From: Bacteroidetes/Chlorobi group bacterium ChocPot_Mid
Lineage (GTDB): Bacteria; Bacteroidota; Ignavibacteria; Kapaibacteriales; UBA2268
DNA length: 5,774 nt
Direction: 5' to 3'
Assembly: GCA_003731675.1 (NCBI GenBank)
Contig: RCNQ01000267.1
Span: 1 to 5,774 of the forward strand
In this document: in pieces, positions 1 to 5,224 of the stretch
Layout of the letters: each line of letters starts with the position of its first letter
Position numbering within the stretch: the first letter of the stretch is position 1
Notes under the pieces: generated by a model
Seen by the model: only the letters and a program-made list of their open reading frames with translations
The model's database searches: none
Told to the model about the DNA's origin: nothing
Program-made: the position numbers and the translations under genes

Positions 1-66
1 AATAAATTAAATATGATTTTGGACGTCAATAAGATAACTTTTTGTGGATATTGGTAATTAAGGAAT

Positions 67-1509
67 ATGGTCAAAGCAATTAGAGTCCTTAGGTTGTTTG
101 TGTTAATTGTTTTTCTGTTCATTGTTGCTACAGGTTGTAAAACAGTGGAAAGGAAAAAGGGTTTTGATATGATGAAAGAGATTGCTGATGTAGATTTAGA
201 TACAGCAAAGAAACCGATTTATCTTACCGGAACAATACCGATTGATTCAGTTAATGTAGATTTGTTAGCAACAGATATACACAGGCATGATATAAGTAAA
301 TATCCAAAGGAAGTTGTTTTGTATGCAAGGGTTTATGATTCGCTTGGTCATTTTGTTACCAATATGGCAAAGCCGTATTTAAAGGATACTACTGCTAATT
401 ATTGGAAGGGGCTTCAGGAGACTTTGGGTAAGAAAATAGTTAAAGGACCCATTAAGATTGATTCTTTTACTGTCAGGGAGTATGGTGCTAATGATTCTAT
501 ACCATATAATATAGCTTTAACAGTTGATTATAGTGGTTCGATGGCGGCAGTTTTGGAGACGATATTTGAAGGTACGGAAATATTTGTTGATATGAAGATG
601 AAATATGACAGAATAGCAATCAGCTCTTTTAATAAGGATTATTTTCCAAAAGTACCCTTGACAAAGGATAAAGATTCCATACTACAGATATACAGAACTA
701 CAAAAAATCAGGGTATAGGGGCTTTTTCCGCACCTAATCAAGCGATATGGGAGTCTATGAAAGTTTTTGAAGGGACAGACAGTACAACACCAAGAGTGTT
801 GGTAATTTTTACTGATGGTGATGATAATTACTCAAAGACTAAAGTGGGTGACCTGATTGAAAGGGCTAAGCGGGATAAGATATTTATTTTTACAGTAGCT
901 TTTGGTTATTCTCAGGATAAGAATTTAAGACAGATTGCTGAGTACACAGGTGGTAAGTTTTACAAAGCTTATACCAAGGAGGAATTAATAGCGATTTTCA
1001 GAGATATTTATATGAGTCTGAGGTATTTTTATAAAATTACCTACAAAGCACCTGAGTATTGGGGCTATCATTATGTAGAAACTTTTATAAATGTACCTGG
1101 CAGAGAAGATACTTTAGTTGCAGATACATGGTATGATGCCTCTGATTTGTTTGATTGGGATGATTTGGGTGATGCTTTTTCAAGACCAATATTATTTGAT
1201 TTTGACAGTGCTGTTGTGAAAGAAGAATCTTATTGGGTACTTGATGAGATAGCAGACAAGTTGTTGAGTTTACCAAGAGTGAAACTGGAGATACAAGGTC
1301 ATACAGACAATATTGGTGAGATTGAATATAACCAGAAGCTTTCTGAAAAGAGAGCAGAAGCAGTTCGGGAATCTCTTATTAAACGAGGTGTAGAGGCAAA
1401 CCGTTTGCGGTCACGTGGTTTTGGAGAGTCTAAACCTTTGGCTCCAAACGATACAGAAGAAGGAAGAGCGAAAAACCGAAGGACTCAGTTTGTTATTATT
1501 GCTAAATAG
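67..1509 (+). CDS. VWA-OmpA lipoprotein (von Willebrand A domain plus OmpA peptidoglycan-binding domain)
   Basis: Predicted envelope lipoprotein of 480 residues. Residues 1-24 form a signal peptide with basic residues (K3, R6, R9), a hydrophobic core and a lipobox ending ATGC, so C24 would be lipidated. Residues about 50-140 look like a beta-rich region leading into a VWA domain at about 147-320. Its MIDAS motif is DYSGS (D154, S156, S158), with TDGDD at 249-253. The usual third metal ligand, a Thr, seems to be replaced, perhaps by S221. Residues about 373-478 are an OmpA C-terminal domain: FDFDS, GHTD (D414), NQKLSEKRA (R429), GFGESKP and NRR. D414 and R429 have the 15-residue spacing of the diaminopimelate-binding Asp/Arg pair known in OmpA. 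It probably tethers an outer-membrane anchor to peptidoglycan while the VWA domain binds a protein partner; that role is inferred. An in-frame TAA at 55-57 makes ATG 67 the first possible start. Its AAGGA (60-64) is unusually close, only 2 nt away. No convincing promoter is visible; upstream sequence is cut off. Confidence 0.93.
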   Translation: MVKAIRVLRLFVLIVFLFIVATGCKTVERKKGFDMMKEIADVDLDTAKKPIYLTGTIPIDSVNVDLLATDIHRHDISKYPKEVVLYARVYDSLGHFVTNMAKPYLKDTTANYWKGLQETLGKKIVKGPIKIDSFTVREYGANDSIPYNIALTVDYSGSMAAVLETIFEGTEIFVDMKMKYDRIAISSFNKDYFPKVPLTKDKDSILQIYRTTKNQGIGAFSAPNQAIWESMKVFEGTDSTTPRVLVIFTDGDDNYSKTKVGDLIERAKRDKIFIFTVAFGYSQDKNLRQIAEYTGGKFYKAYTKEELIAIFRDIYMSLRYFYKITYKAPEYWGYHYVETFINVPGREDTLVADTWYDASDLFDWDDLGDAFSRPILFDFDSAVVKEESYWVLDEIADKLLSLPRVKLEIQGHTDNIGEIEYNQKLSEKRAEAVRESLIKRGVEANRLRSRGFGESKPLAPNDTEEGRAKNRRTQFVIIAK

Positions 1510-1545
1510 TTATTGCTGATTTATTTGCCAACATTATAATTTTTA

Positions 1546-1590
1546 TTTTTGTAATGCAAGCCAGATTTTTGTAATGCAAACCAGATTTTT
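1546..1590. repeat. 20-bp tandem repeat, about 2.25 copies
   Basis: The unit GTAATGCAAGCCAGATTTTT at 1551-1570 is repeated at 1571-1590 with a single change (G1560 to A1580). A further TTTTT lies just before it at 1546-1550. It sits in the 204-bp gap between two convergent genes, outside both, after the VWA-OmpA stop and beyond the terminator of the opposite gene. CCAGAT (1581-1586) can also pair with ATTTGG (1593-1598) as a weak stem, but no T-run follows, so I do not call a terminator for the plus-strand gene. It could be a slippage duplication or a piece of a dispersed repeat family; the window holds no other copy that I noticed. Confidence 0.85.
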
Positions 1591-1652
1591 CGATTTGGTA
1601 AATATCTTTGATCATTATTCATAATTAATAGAGGATAAAGAGAAACTGGCGT

Positions 1653-1683
1653 AAAAAAGGACTGCCCTTTTTGAGACAGCCCT
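1653..1683 (-). terminator. Intrinsic terminator of the serA-DUF1015 unit
   Basis: Read on the minus strand, AGGGCTG (1683-1677) pairs with CAGTCCT (1664-1658), and six Ts follow (1658-1653). The loop is 12 nt and can add three weak pairs. The stem contains one G-U pair that becomes an A-C mismatch on the plus strand, so the hairpin is built for minus-strand transcripts. It lies about 30 nt after the DUF1015 stop codon. Confidence 0.8.
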
Positions 1684-1713
1684 GTAATATTTCTTCCAAA
1701 TTATTTATTAAAT

Positions 1714-2955
1714 TTAATCTAAAAAATGAACAAATAGACCATCTCTTAGCTTTGGTTCGAACCAAGTTGATTTTGGTGGCATAATTTTACCAGCATCAGC
1801 AATTGACATCAATTCATTGACTGAAGTTGGGTGCATTGCAAAAGCTACTTTCATTTCACCTGAATTAACTCTTTTTTCAAGTTCACCGAGACCACGGATG
1901 CCACCGATAAAGTCAATTCGTTCGCTTGTGCGAGGGTCATCAATACCGAGAATCGGGGATAGTACTTCTCTTTGAAGAATGGCTACATCAAGGCTTTCAA
2001 CAGGGTCAGGATTTTTAAGCAATTCAGGATTAGCTGAGAGCTGGTACCATTTTCCATCGAGATACATTCCGATATCACCTTTTTTATCGGGTTTGAATTG
2101 TCCTGATTTTTCAGTAATAGTAAATAACTTAGAGAGTTTAGTTAAAAATTCATCTTTGCTTAATCCATTGAGGTCTTTCACTACCCGATTGTAATCCATT
2201 ATATGCAGATGTGAACCAGGGAATAGTACAGCAAGGAAGAAATTGTATTCTTCGTCGCCTTTATGATTTGGACTAGCTTTTTGTCTTTCACGACCTACAA
2301 TAGCAGCAGCTGCACTGCGATGGTGTCCATCAGCAACATAGAAATAATCAACTTTTGCTAAGATATCCTGAATTTTGCTTATCAAGGTTTTATCTTTAAT
2401 AACCCAGGATTGATGGCGAATACCATCTTCGGCGATATGGTCATTTTCAGGTTTATCTTTTGTAATATTTGAGATGATTTTATTGATTTCATCAATATCG
2501 CGATAGGTTAAGAATATTGGACCTGAATGAGCATTTGTAACTCTTACATGGTTGCAACGGTCTTCTTCTTTTACTTTACGTGTTTTTTCGTGTTTTTTAA
2601 TTACATCGTTCCAATAGTCATTAACTGAAGCACAACCTACGAGTCCGTATTGAGTTCTGCCGTCCATAGTTTGTGCGTAAACGTAAAGATAAGGTTCAGG
2701 GTCTTCGACTAAGTATCCTTCATTAATCAGTTTTTGTAGGTTTTCTTTTCCCTTTTGATAAACCTTTGGGTCATAGTGGTCAATTGAAGGGTCTAAGTCA
2801 ATTTCTGGTTTTCCGACGTGCAAGAAAGAGAGAGGTTTACCTTTGACTTCTTCTCTTGCTTCATCTGAGTTTAATACATCGTAGGGTTTTGCGGCTATAT
2901 CAGCGGCATACTCTGGTTTAGGTCTAAAAGCTTTAAACGGTCTAAATATTGCCAT
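1714..2955 (-). CDS. DUF1015 family protein (ParB/SerK-like fold), probably linked to serine metabolism
   Basis: A 413-residue protein, about full length for DUF1015 (often annotated SpoOJ/ParA/ParB/repB family). Visible family marks are KPYDVL (23-28) near the N-terminus, the signature DGHHRSAAA (209-217), HPT (375-377), and a C-terminal block MPPKSTWFEPKLRDGLF (392-408). The DGHHR motif resembles the nucleotide-binding box of ParB-like proteins and of SerK, the free serine kinase of Thermococcus; this is family knowledge plus inference. No signal peptide or membrane segment is seen, so it should be cytoplasmic. The gene lies 74 bp after serA on the same strand, with no recognisable promoter in the gap, so it is probably co-transcribed. 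A role on phosphoserine or serine is plausible from that pairing but unproven. The start is supported by GAGGA at 2962-2966, 6 nt before ATG. Family call is firm; reaction is unknown. Confidence 0.92.
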   Translation of the reverse strand: MAIFRPFKAFRPKPEYAADIAAKPYDVLNSDEAREEVKGKPLSFLHVGKPEIDLDPSIDHYDPKVYQKGKENLQKLINEGYLVEDPEPYLYVYAQTMDGRTQYGLVGCASVNDYWNDVIKKHEKTRKVKEEDRCNHVRVTNAHSGPIFLTYRDIDEINKIISNITKDKPENDHIAEDGIRHQSWVIKDKTLISKIQDILAKVDYFYVADGHHRSAAAAIVGRERQKASPNHKGDEEYNFFLAVLFPGSHLHIMDYNRVVKDLNGLSKDEFLTKLSKLFTITEKSGQFKPDKKGDIGMYLDGKWYQLSANPELLKNPDPVESLDVAILQREVLSPILGIDDPRTSERIDFIGGIRGLGELEKRVNSGEMKVAFAMHPTSVNELMSIADAGKIMPPKSTWFEPKLRDGLFVHFLD

Positions 2956-2978
2956 TGTTTTTCCTCATAATAAAATTG

Positions 2979-3011
2979 AATAAATAAAGGGACACATTTG
3001 GTTGTGTCCCT
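2979..3011 (-). terminator. Hairpin between serA and DUF1015: terminator or processing site
   Basis: A perfect 9-bp stem, AGGGACACA (2988-2996) against TGTGTCCCT (3003-3011), with a 6-nt loop. On the minus strand it is followed by TTTATTTATT, which fits an intrinsic terminator for serA; on the plus strand only As follow. The T-tract is interrupted and the DUF1015 start is only about 30 nt further on, so it may terminate only some transcripts or protect the serA mRNA end. Confidence 0.75.
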
Positions 3012-3029
3012 AAAATAAAATAAAAAAAA

Positions 3030-3932
3030 TTATTTCAATGCATCAACAACTTTTTGTGCAATCTCTTCACTAACTCTAATTTGAGCTTCGTCAGTAGATG
3101 CTCCAATGTGTGGAGTAACAGAAACGTTTGGATGCTCGATTAATGCTTTTTGAGCTTCTGTTGGTGGCTCATTTTCAAATACATCAATTGCTGCACGAGC
3201 AACTATACCGTTATTCAAGGCATCGAGTAAAGCTGATTCTTTAACTGTTCCACCTCTTGCACAATTGACTAAGATAACACCTTTTTTCATCTTGGCAAAT
3301 TCAGCTTCTGCAAGAGCAGGACCTTCGGATTTGATGAAAGGCATGTGTAAACTAATGAAATCAGAATGAGCTAACAATTCATCTTTAGAAACAAGTTTAA
3401 CATCCAAATCTACTTCTTTGACATAAGGGTCGAAAGCAATAACTTTCATTCCAAGACCGATAGCTCTTTTTGCAGTTTCCTTACCAATAGCACCAATACC
3501 TAACAATCCTAAAGTTTTGCCTGTAAGTTCAATTCCGTGTGCATAATCTTTTTTGGGCCATTTGCCAGCGACCATTTCCATTTTACTTCTATGCAAGAAA
3601 CGGCATACAGAAAGCATGTGGGCAATTGCCAATTCAGCGACAGAAATCGAAGATGCACCTGGGGTATTCAAAACAGCAATGCCTTTTTCTTTTGCATAAG
3701 CAACGTCAATATTGTCAAGTCCTACACCTCCACGGGCTATTACTTTTAAGTGACCAGCATCAATAACTTCTTTTGTTACTTTTGTTGCCGAACGAACCAT
3801 GATGGCATCAAAGTTTTTGATATTAGTTAATAATTCTTCGGGTGTGTACTTTTGCAATACCACATCGTGACCGGCATTTCGTAAAATGTCCTCACCGACT
3901 TTATCAATCCCGTCAGATACTAAAATTCTCAT
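3030..3932 (-). CDS. serA: D-3-phosphoglycerate dehydrogenase, short form without ACT domain
   Basis: Cytoplasmic NAD-dependent enzyme that oxidises 3-phosphoglycerate to 3-phosphohydroxypyruvate, the first step of the phosphorylated serine pathway. The 300-residue protein has the full D-2-hydroxyacid dehydrogenase layout: an N-terminal half of the substrate domain with RSATKV (47-52) and RGGVGLDNID (67-76), then the Rossmann domain with GIGAIG (145-150) and the NAD-ribose Asp in FDPY (D168). The catalytic residues are R226 (CARGG), E255 (VFENEPP) and H275 (PHIGAS). It ends right after the catalytic domain, so the ACT regulatory domain of the E. coli enzyme is absent and serine feedback through ACT is not expected. 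Start: ATG preceded by AAGGAG (3938-3943) with a 5-nt spacer. A Bacteroidota-type promoter lies about 50 nt upstream. DUF1015 follows on the same strand; serC and serB are not in the window. Another 2-hydroxyacid dehydrogenase specificity is possible but less likely. Confidence 0.93.
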   Translation of the reverse strand: MRILVSDGIDKVGEDILRNAGHDVVLQKYTPEELLTNIKNFDAIMVRSATKVTKEVIDAGHLKVIARGGVGLDNIDVAYAKEKGIAVLNTPGASSISVAELAIAHMLSVCRFLHRSKMEMVAGKWPKKDYAHGIELTGKTLGLLGIGAIGKETAKRAIGLGMKVIAFDPYVKEVDLDVKLVSKDELLAHSDFISLHMPFIKSEGPALAEAEFAKMKKGVILVNCARGGTVKESALLDALNNGIVARAAIDVFENEPPTEAQKALIEHPNVSVTPHIGASTDEAQIRVSEEIAQKVVDALK

Positions 3933-3979
3933 TTCAACTCCTTAAAAATAAATTATAAATATTGTCAATTTCAGAAGTT

Positions 3980-4010
3980 CAAAAATAAAGAAAATAGGAC
4001 TTGTTCCAAA
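3980..4010 (-). promoter_or_regulatory. Bacteroidota-type promoter of serA
   Basis: On the minus strand TATTTTTG (3987-3980) matches the -7 consensus TAnnTTTG exactly, and TTTG (4010-4007) gives the -33 box, with 19 nt between them. Transcription would start near 3973, leaving a leader of about 40 nt that contains the serA AAGGAG. The consensus is established for Bacteroides sigma-A-type promoters; its use here is inferred. Confidence 0.6.
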
Positions 4011-4081
4011 GAGTTTTTGAAATAATATTTTTTTATATTTCATTAATTTATAGTAATTTAATATTGAATTAATTAACAGTC

Positions 4082-4085
4082 GGAG
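4082..4085 (+). promoter_or_regulatory. Ribosome binding site that selects the second ATG
   Basis: GGAG at 4082-4085 lies 1 nt before the first ATG (4087) but 7 nt before the in-frame ATG at 4093. Only the second spacing is normal, so translation should begin at 4093. No close promoter match is seen upstream; TATATTTC (4034-4041) is one base off the -7 consensus but its nearest TTTG is too near. Confidence 0.7.
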
Positions 4086-4092
4086 AATGATT

Positions 4093-4524
4093 ATGAATAA
4101 GATATTTTACTTTTTGATTGCTGTGCTATTATTTTTTATTTTTTCATGTGGTTCAGAGATGTCAATCCCGCAAAATACTTATTTTGTAAAAGTTGACAGG
4201 GGAGGTTGTGCAAATGGTTTGCCACCCGGAGGAAATATTGAAACCGAAAATAAGGATACAACATATTATTTCACGAGAGATGGTCATCTGTTCATCTACG
4301 TTGGATTCCATGCGACATGTTGTATATTGTATCAATACGACACAAAAGTACTAACCGATGAAATTGAAATAGAGCTGAAAGAAGCAAGTAATGACCCTTG
4401 CGATTGTATTTGCTGGTATGAGTTTACATTTGAATTTAAAAATCTGGAAGCCAAAGAGTATAAATACAAGATTAAGGTTGAGGATTATCTGACATTTAAT
4501 GGGATTGTTGATTTGAGGAATTGA
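4093..4524 (+). CDS. Small cysteine-rich lipoprotein, function unknown
   Basis: A 143-residue protein counted from the second Met; the longer reading from 4087 adds only two residues. Residues 1-18 are a signal peptide (K3, then a strongly hydrophobic run) ending in the lipobox IFSC, so C19 should be lipidated and the mature protein anchored in an envelope membrane. The mature part of about 125 residues alternates charged and aromatic residues like a small beta-sandwich. Besides C19 it has six Cys: C39, the pair C76-C77, and the cluster C103-D-C105-I-C107. Six could form three disulfides or a metal site. The CxCxC followed by an aromatic, beta-rich end recalls uncharacterised Bacteroidota lipoproteins I have an impression of, but I cannot name a family. 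It is monocistronic: serA is divergent on the left and the tRNA unit convergent on the right. No function is proposed. Confidence 0.8.
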   Translation: MNKIFYFLIAVLLFFIFSCGSEMSIPQNTYFVKVDRGGCANGLPPGGNIETENKDTTYYFTRDGHLFIYVGFHATCCILYQYDTKVLTDEIEIELKEASNDPCDCICWYEFTFEFKNLEAKEYKYKIKVEDYLTFNGIVDLRN

Positions 4525-4538
4525 GTGAAAGTTTATTG

Positions 4539-4573
4539 AAAAAAAAAAGGAAGCAAAAAACTCCCTTTCTTTT
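4539..4573 (-). terminator. Intrinsic terminator of the tRNA unit
   Basis: On the minus strand GGGAG (4565-4561) pairs with CTTCC (4553-4549) around a 7-nt loop, followed by ten Ts (4548-4539). An upstream A-rich arm can extend the stem against those Ts. The G-U pair becomes an A-C mismatch on the plus strand, so it favours minus-strand transcripts. It begins 2 nt after the tRNA-Asp 3' end. It may weakly help end the plus-strand lipoprotein mRNA too. Confidence 0.82.
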
Positions 4574-4574
4574 G

Positions 4575-4649
4575 CGGGGCCGACGAGGATCGAACTCGCG
4601 GCCTCCAGTGTGACAGACTGGCGCTCTAACCAAGCTGAGCTACGACCCC
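4575..4649 (-). tRNA. tRNA-Asp (anticodon GTC)
   Basis: A 75-nt cloverleaf on the minus strand. The acceptor stem GGGGTCG/CGGCCCC has seven pairs with one G-U. D stem is GCTC/GAGC, and the anticodon stem CCAGT/ACTGG encloses loop CTGTCAC with anticodon GTC. The T stem is GCGAG/CTCGT with loop TTCGATC. The discriminator base is G, as expected for aspartate tRNA. The 3' CCA is not encoded (GCA follows the stem) and must be added by CCA transferase. It is the second gene of a two-tRNA transcript. Confidence 0.97.
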
Positions 4650-4666
4650 TTCACCACTTCTTTTTT

Positions 4667-4685
4667 TTCTATCTTCTATCTTCTA
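4667..4685. repeat. 7-bp tandem repeat in the tRNA spacer
   Basis: TTCTATC at 4667-4673 and 4674-4680, then a partial TTCTA to 4685. It fills most of the 42-nt spacer between the two tRNAs; in the transcript it reads as an A/G-rich unpaired stretch, which would leave the spacer open to processing nucleases. Probably a simple slippage repeat. Confidence 0.75.
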
Positions 4686-4691
4686 AAGCCG

Positions 4692-4765
<74 letters not shown>

Positions 4766-4807
4766 CCTTGATATCCTTTTTCCTCTTTTGAGTCCAAAAT
4801 AAGATTA

Positions 4808-4839
4808 CAAATTTAAGTGATTTTATTGAAATTGGCAAA
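4808..4839 (-). promoter_or_regulatory. Bacteroidota-type promoter of the tRNA-Ala/tRNA-Asp unit
   Basis: On the minus strand TAAATTTG (4815-4808) matches TAnnTTTG exactly, and TTTG (4839-4836) supplies the -33 box, with 20 nt between. Transcription would begin near 4802, about 35 nt before the tRNA-Ala 5' end. The same arrangement with a 19-nt spacer occurs before serA, which strengthens both calls. Confidence 0.65.
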
Positions 4840-4881
4840 TTATTTTGGAATTAGAAATTTGAAATAATAATTTCAATAAAA
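4821..4881. repeat. 13-bp inverted repeat overlapping the tRNA promoter
   Basis: TTTTATTGAAATT (4821-4833) is the exact reverse complement of AATTTCAATAAAA (4869-4881), 35 nt apart. The left arm lies between the -7 and -33 boxes of the tRNA promoter, and the -33 box is inside the loop. The right arm also forms a tighter 7-bp stem, TTGAAAT (4859-4865) with ATTTCAA (4870-4876), 25 nt after the stop codon of the next gene. That small stem has only a poor T-rich tail, so at most it is a weak terminator. The arms are all A/T apart from one G or C, so chance is possible. Confidence 0.6.
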
Positions 4882-4900
4882 ATCTAAATGTTATTTATTT

Positions 4901-5200
4901 TTAATTATCAATAATTAGCTGAAAATCATCGTTATTAGATTTTTCACGTTTGTATTGCTCCTGTTCAATGTAATCCCTAACAGCTGGTTTCATAAAGATG
5001 TTGTTAATGCTGTAATTAGTAAGGCATTTTGCAAGGATGCTTGTTCTGGTTTCGAGAGGAATAGAGTTGTTAATTAAAATGACTTCCTCATTATTTATAG
5101 TGCAGTTACCGCCTTTGAATTTCCCGTTTTCTTTTCTGACGGTAACACCGATTTTTTTTGCAATGTCTAACATTTCGTCATAAACTTCATTAAGTTTCAT
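4901..5200 (-). CDS. Small conserved-looking cytoplasmic protein, function unknown
   Basis: A 99-residue protein with no signal peptide or membrane segment. The N-terminal half reads as a helix (about 3-17) followed by strands: GVTVRKE (18-24), FKGGNCTINNEEVILIN (28-44). Then comes a helix with SILAKCL (54-60), the segment IFMKPAVRDYIEQ (68-80) and a charged tail. The pattern of GG-x-C, a hydrophobic strand ending in N, a helix, then P-A-V-R and a helix recalls short uncharacterised proteins found in several phyla, but I cannot name the family. It lacks HExxH, P-loop or helix-turn-helix motifs. It lies 24 nt downstream of the membrane protein on the same strand, so the two are probably co-transcribed and perhaps translationally linked. 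No good Shine-Dalgarno is seen (only GGG at 5207-5209), and I see no promoter of its own. Confidence 0.78.
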   Translation of the reverse strand: MKLNEVYDEMLDIAKKIGVTVRKENGKFKGGNCTINNEEVILINNSIPLETRTSILAKCLTNYSINNIFMKPAVRDYIEQEQYKREKSNNDDFQLIIDN

Positions 5201-5224
5201 TGATTACCCAAAATTGTGAAACAG

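Noticed and set aside
18..44. Possible promoter for the VWA-OmpA gene (TTTG at 18-21 and TAACTTTTTG at 35-44)
   Set aside because: The -7 box has extra bases and the spacer is only 13 nt, against 19-20 nt for the two good promoters here.
1085..1276. 63-codon open frame on the minus strand inside the VWA-OmpA gene
   Set aside because: It lies wholly within a well-supported gene and its translation is low-complexity (rich in H, N, Q), as expected of an antisense shadow.
1546..1590. Tandem repeat as a mini CRISPR array
   Set aside because: The units are directly adjacent with no spacers, and there are no cas genes.
1581..1598. Weak stem CCAGAT/ATTTGG as terminator of the VWA-OmpA gene
   Set aside because: Only six pairs including a G-U, and no T-run follows.
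1979..2194. 71-codon plus-strand frame inside the DUF1015 gene
   Set aside because: Antisense to a conserved protein, with no ribosome binding site or recognisable motif.
3537..3766. Two overlapping plus-strand frames of 70 and 75 codons inside serA
   Set aside because: Both are antisense to the conserved Rossmann core of SerA and overlap each other in different frames.
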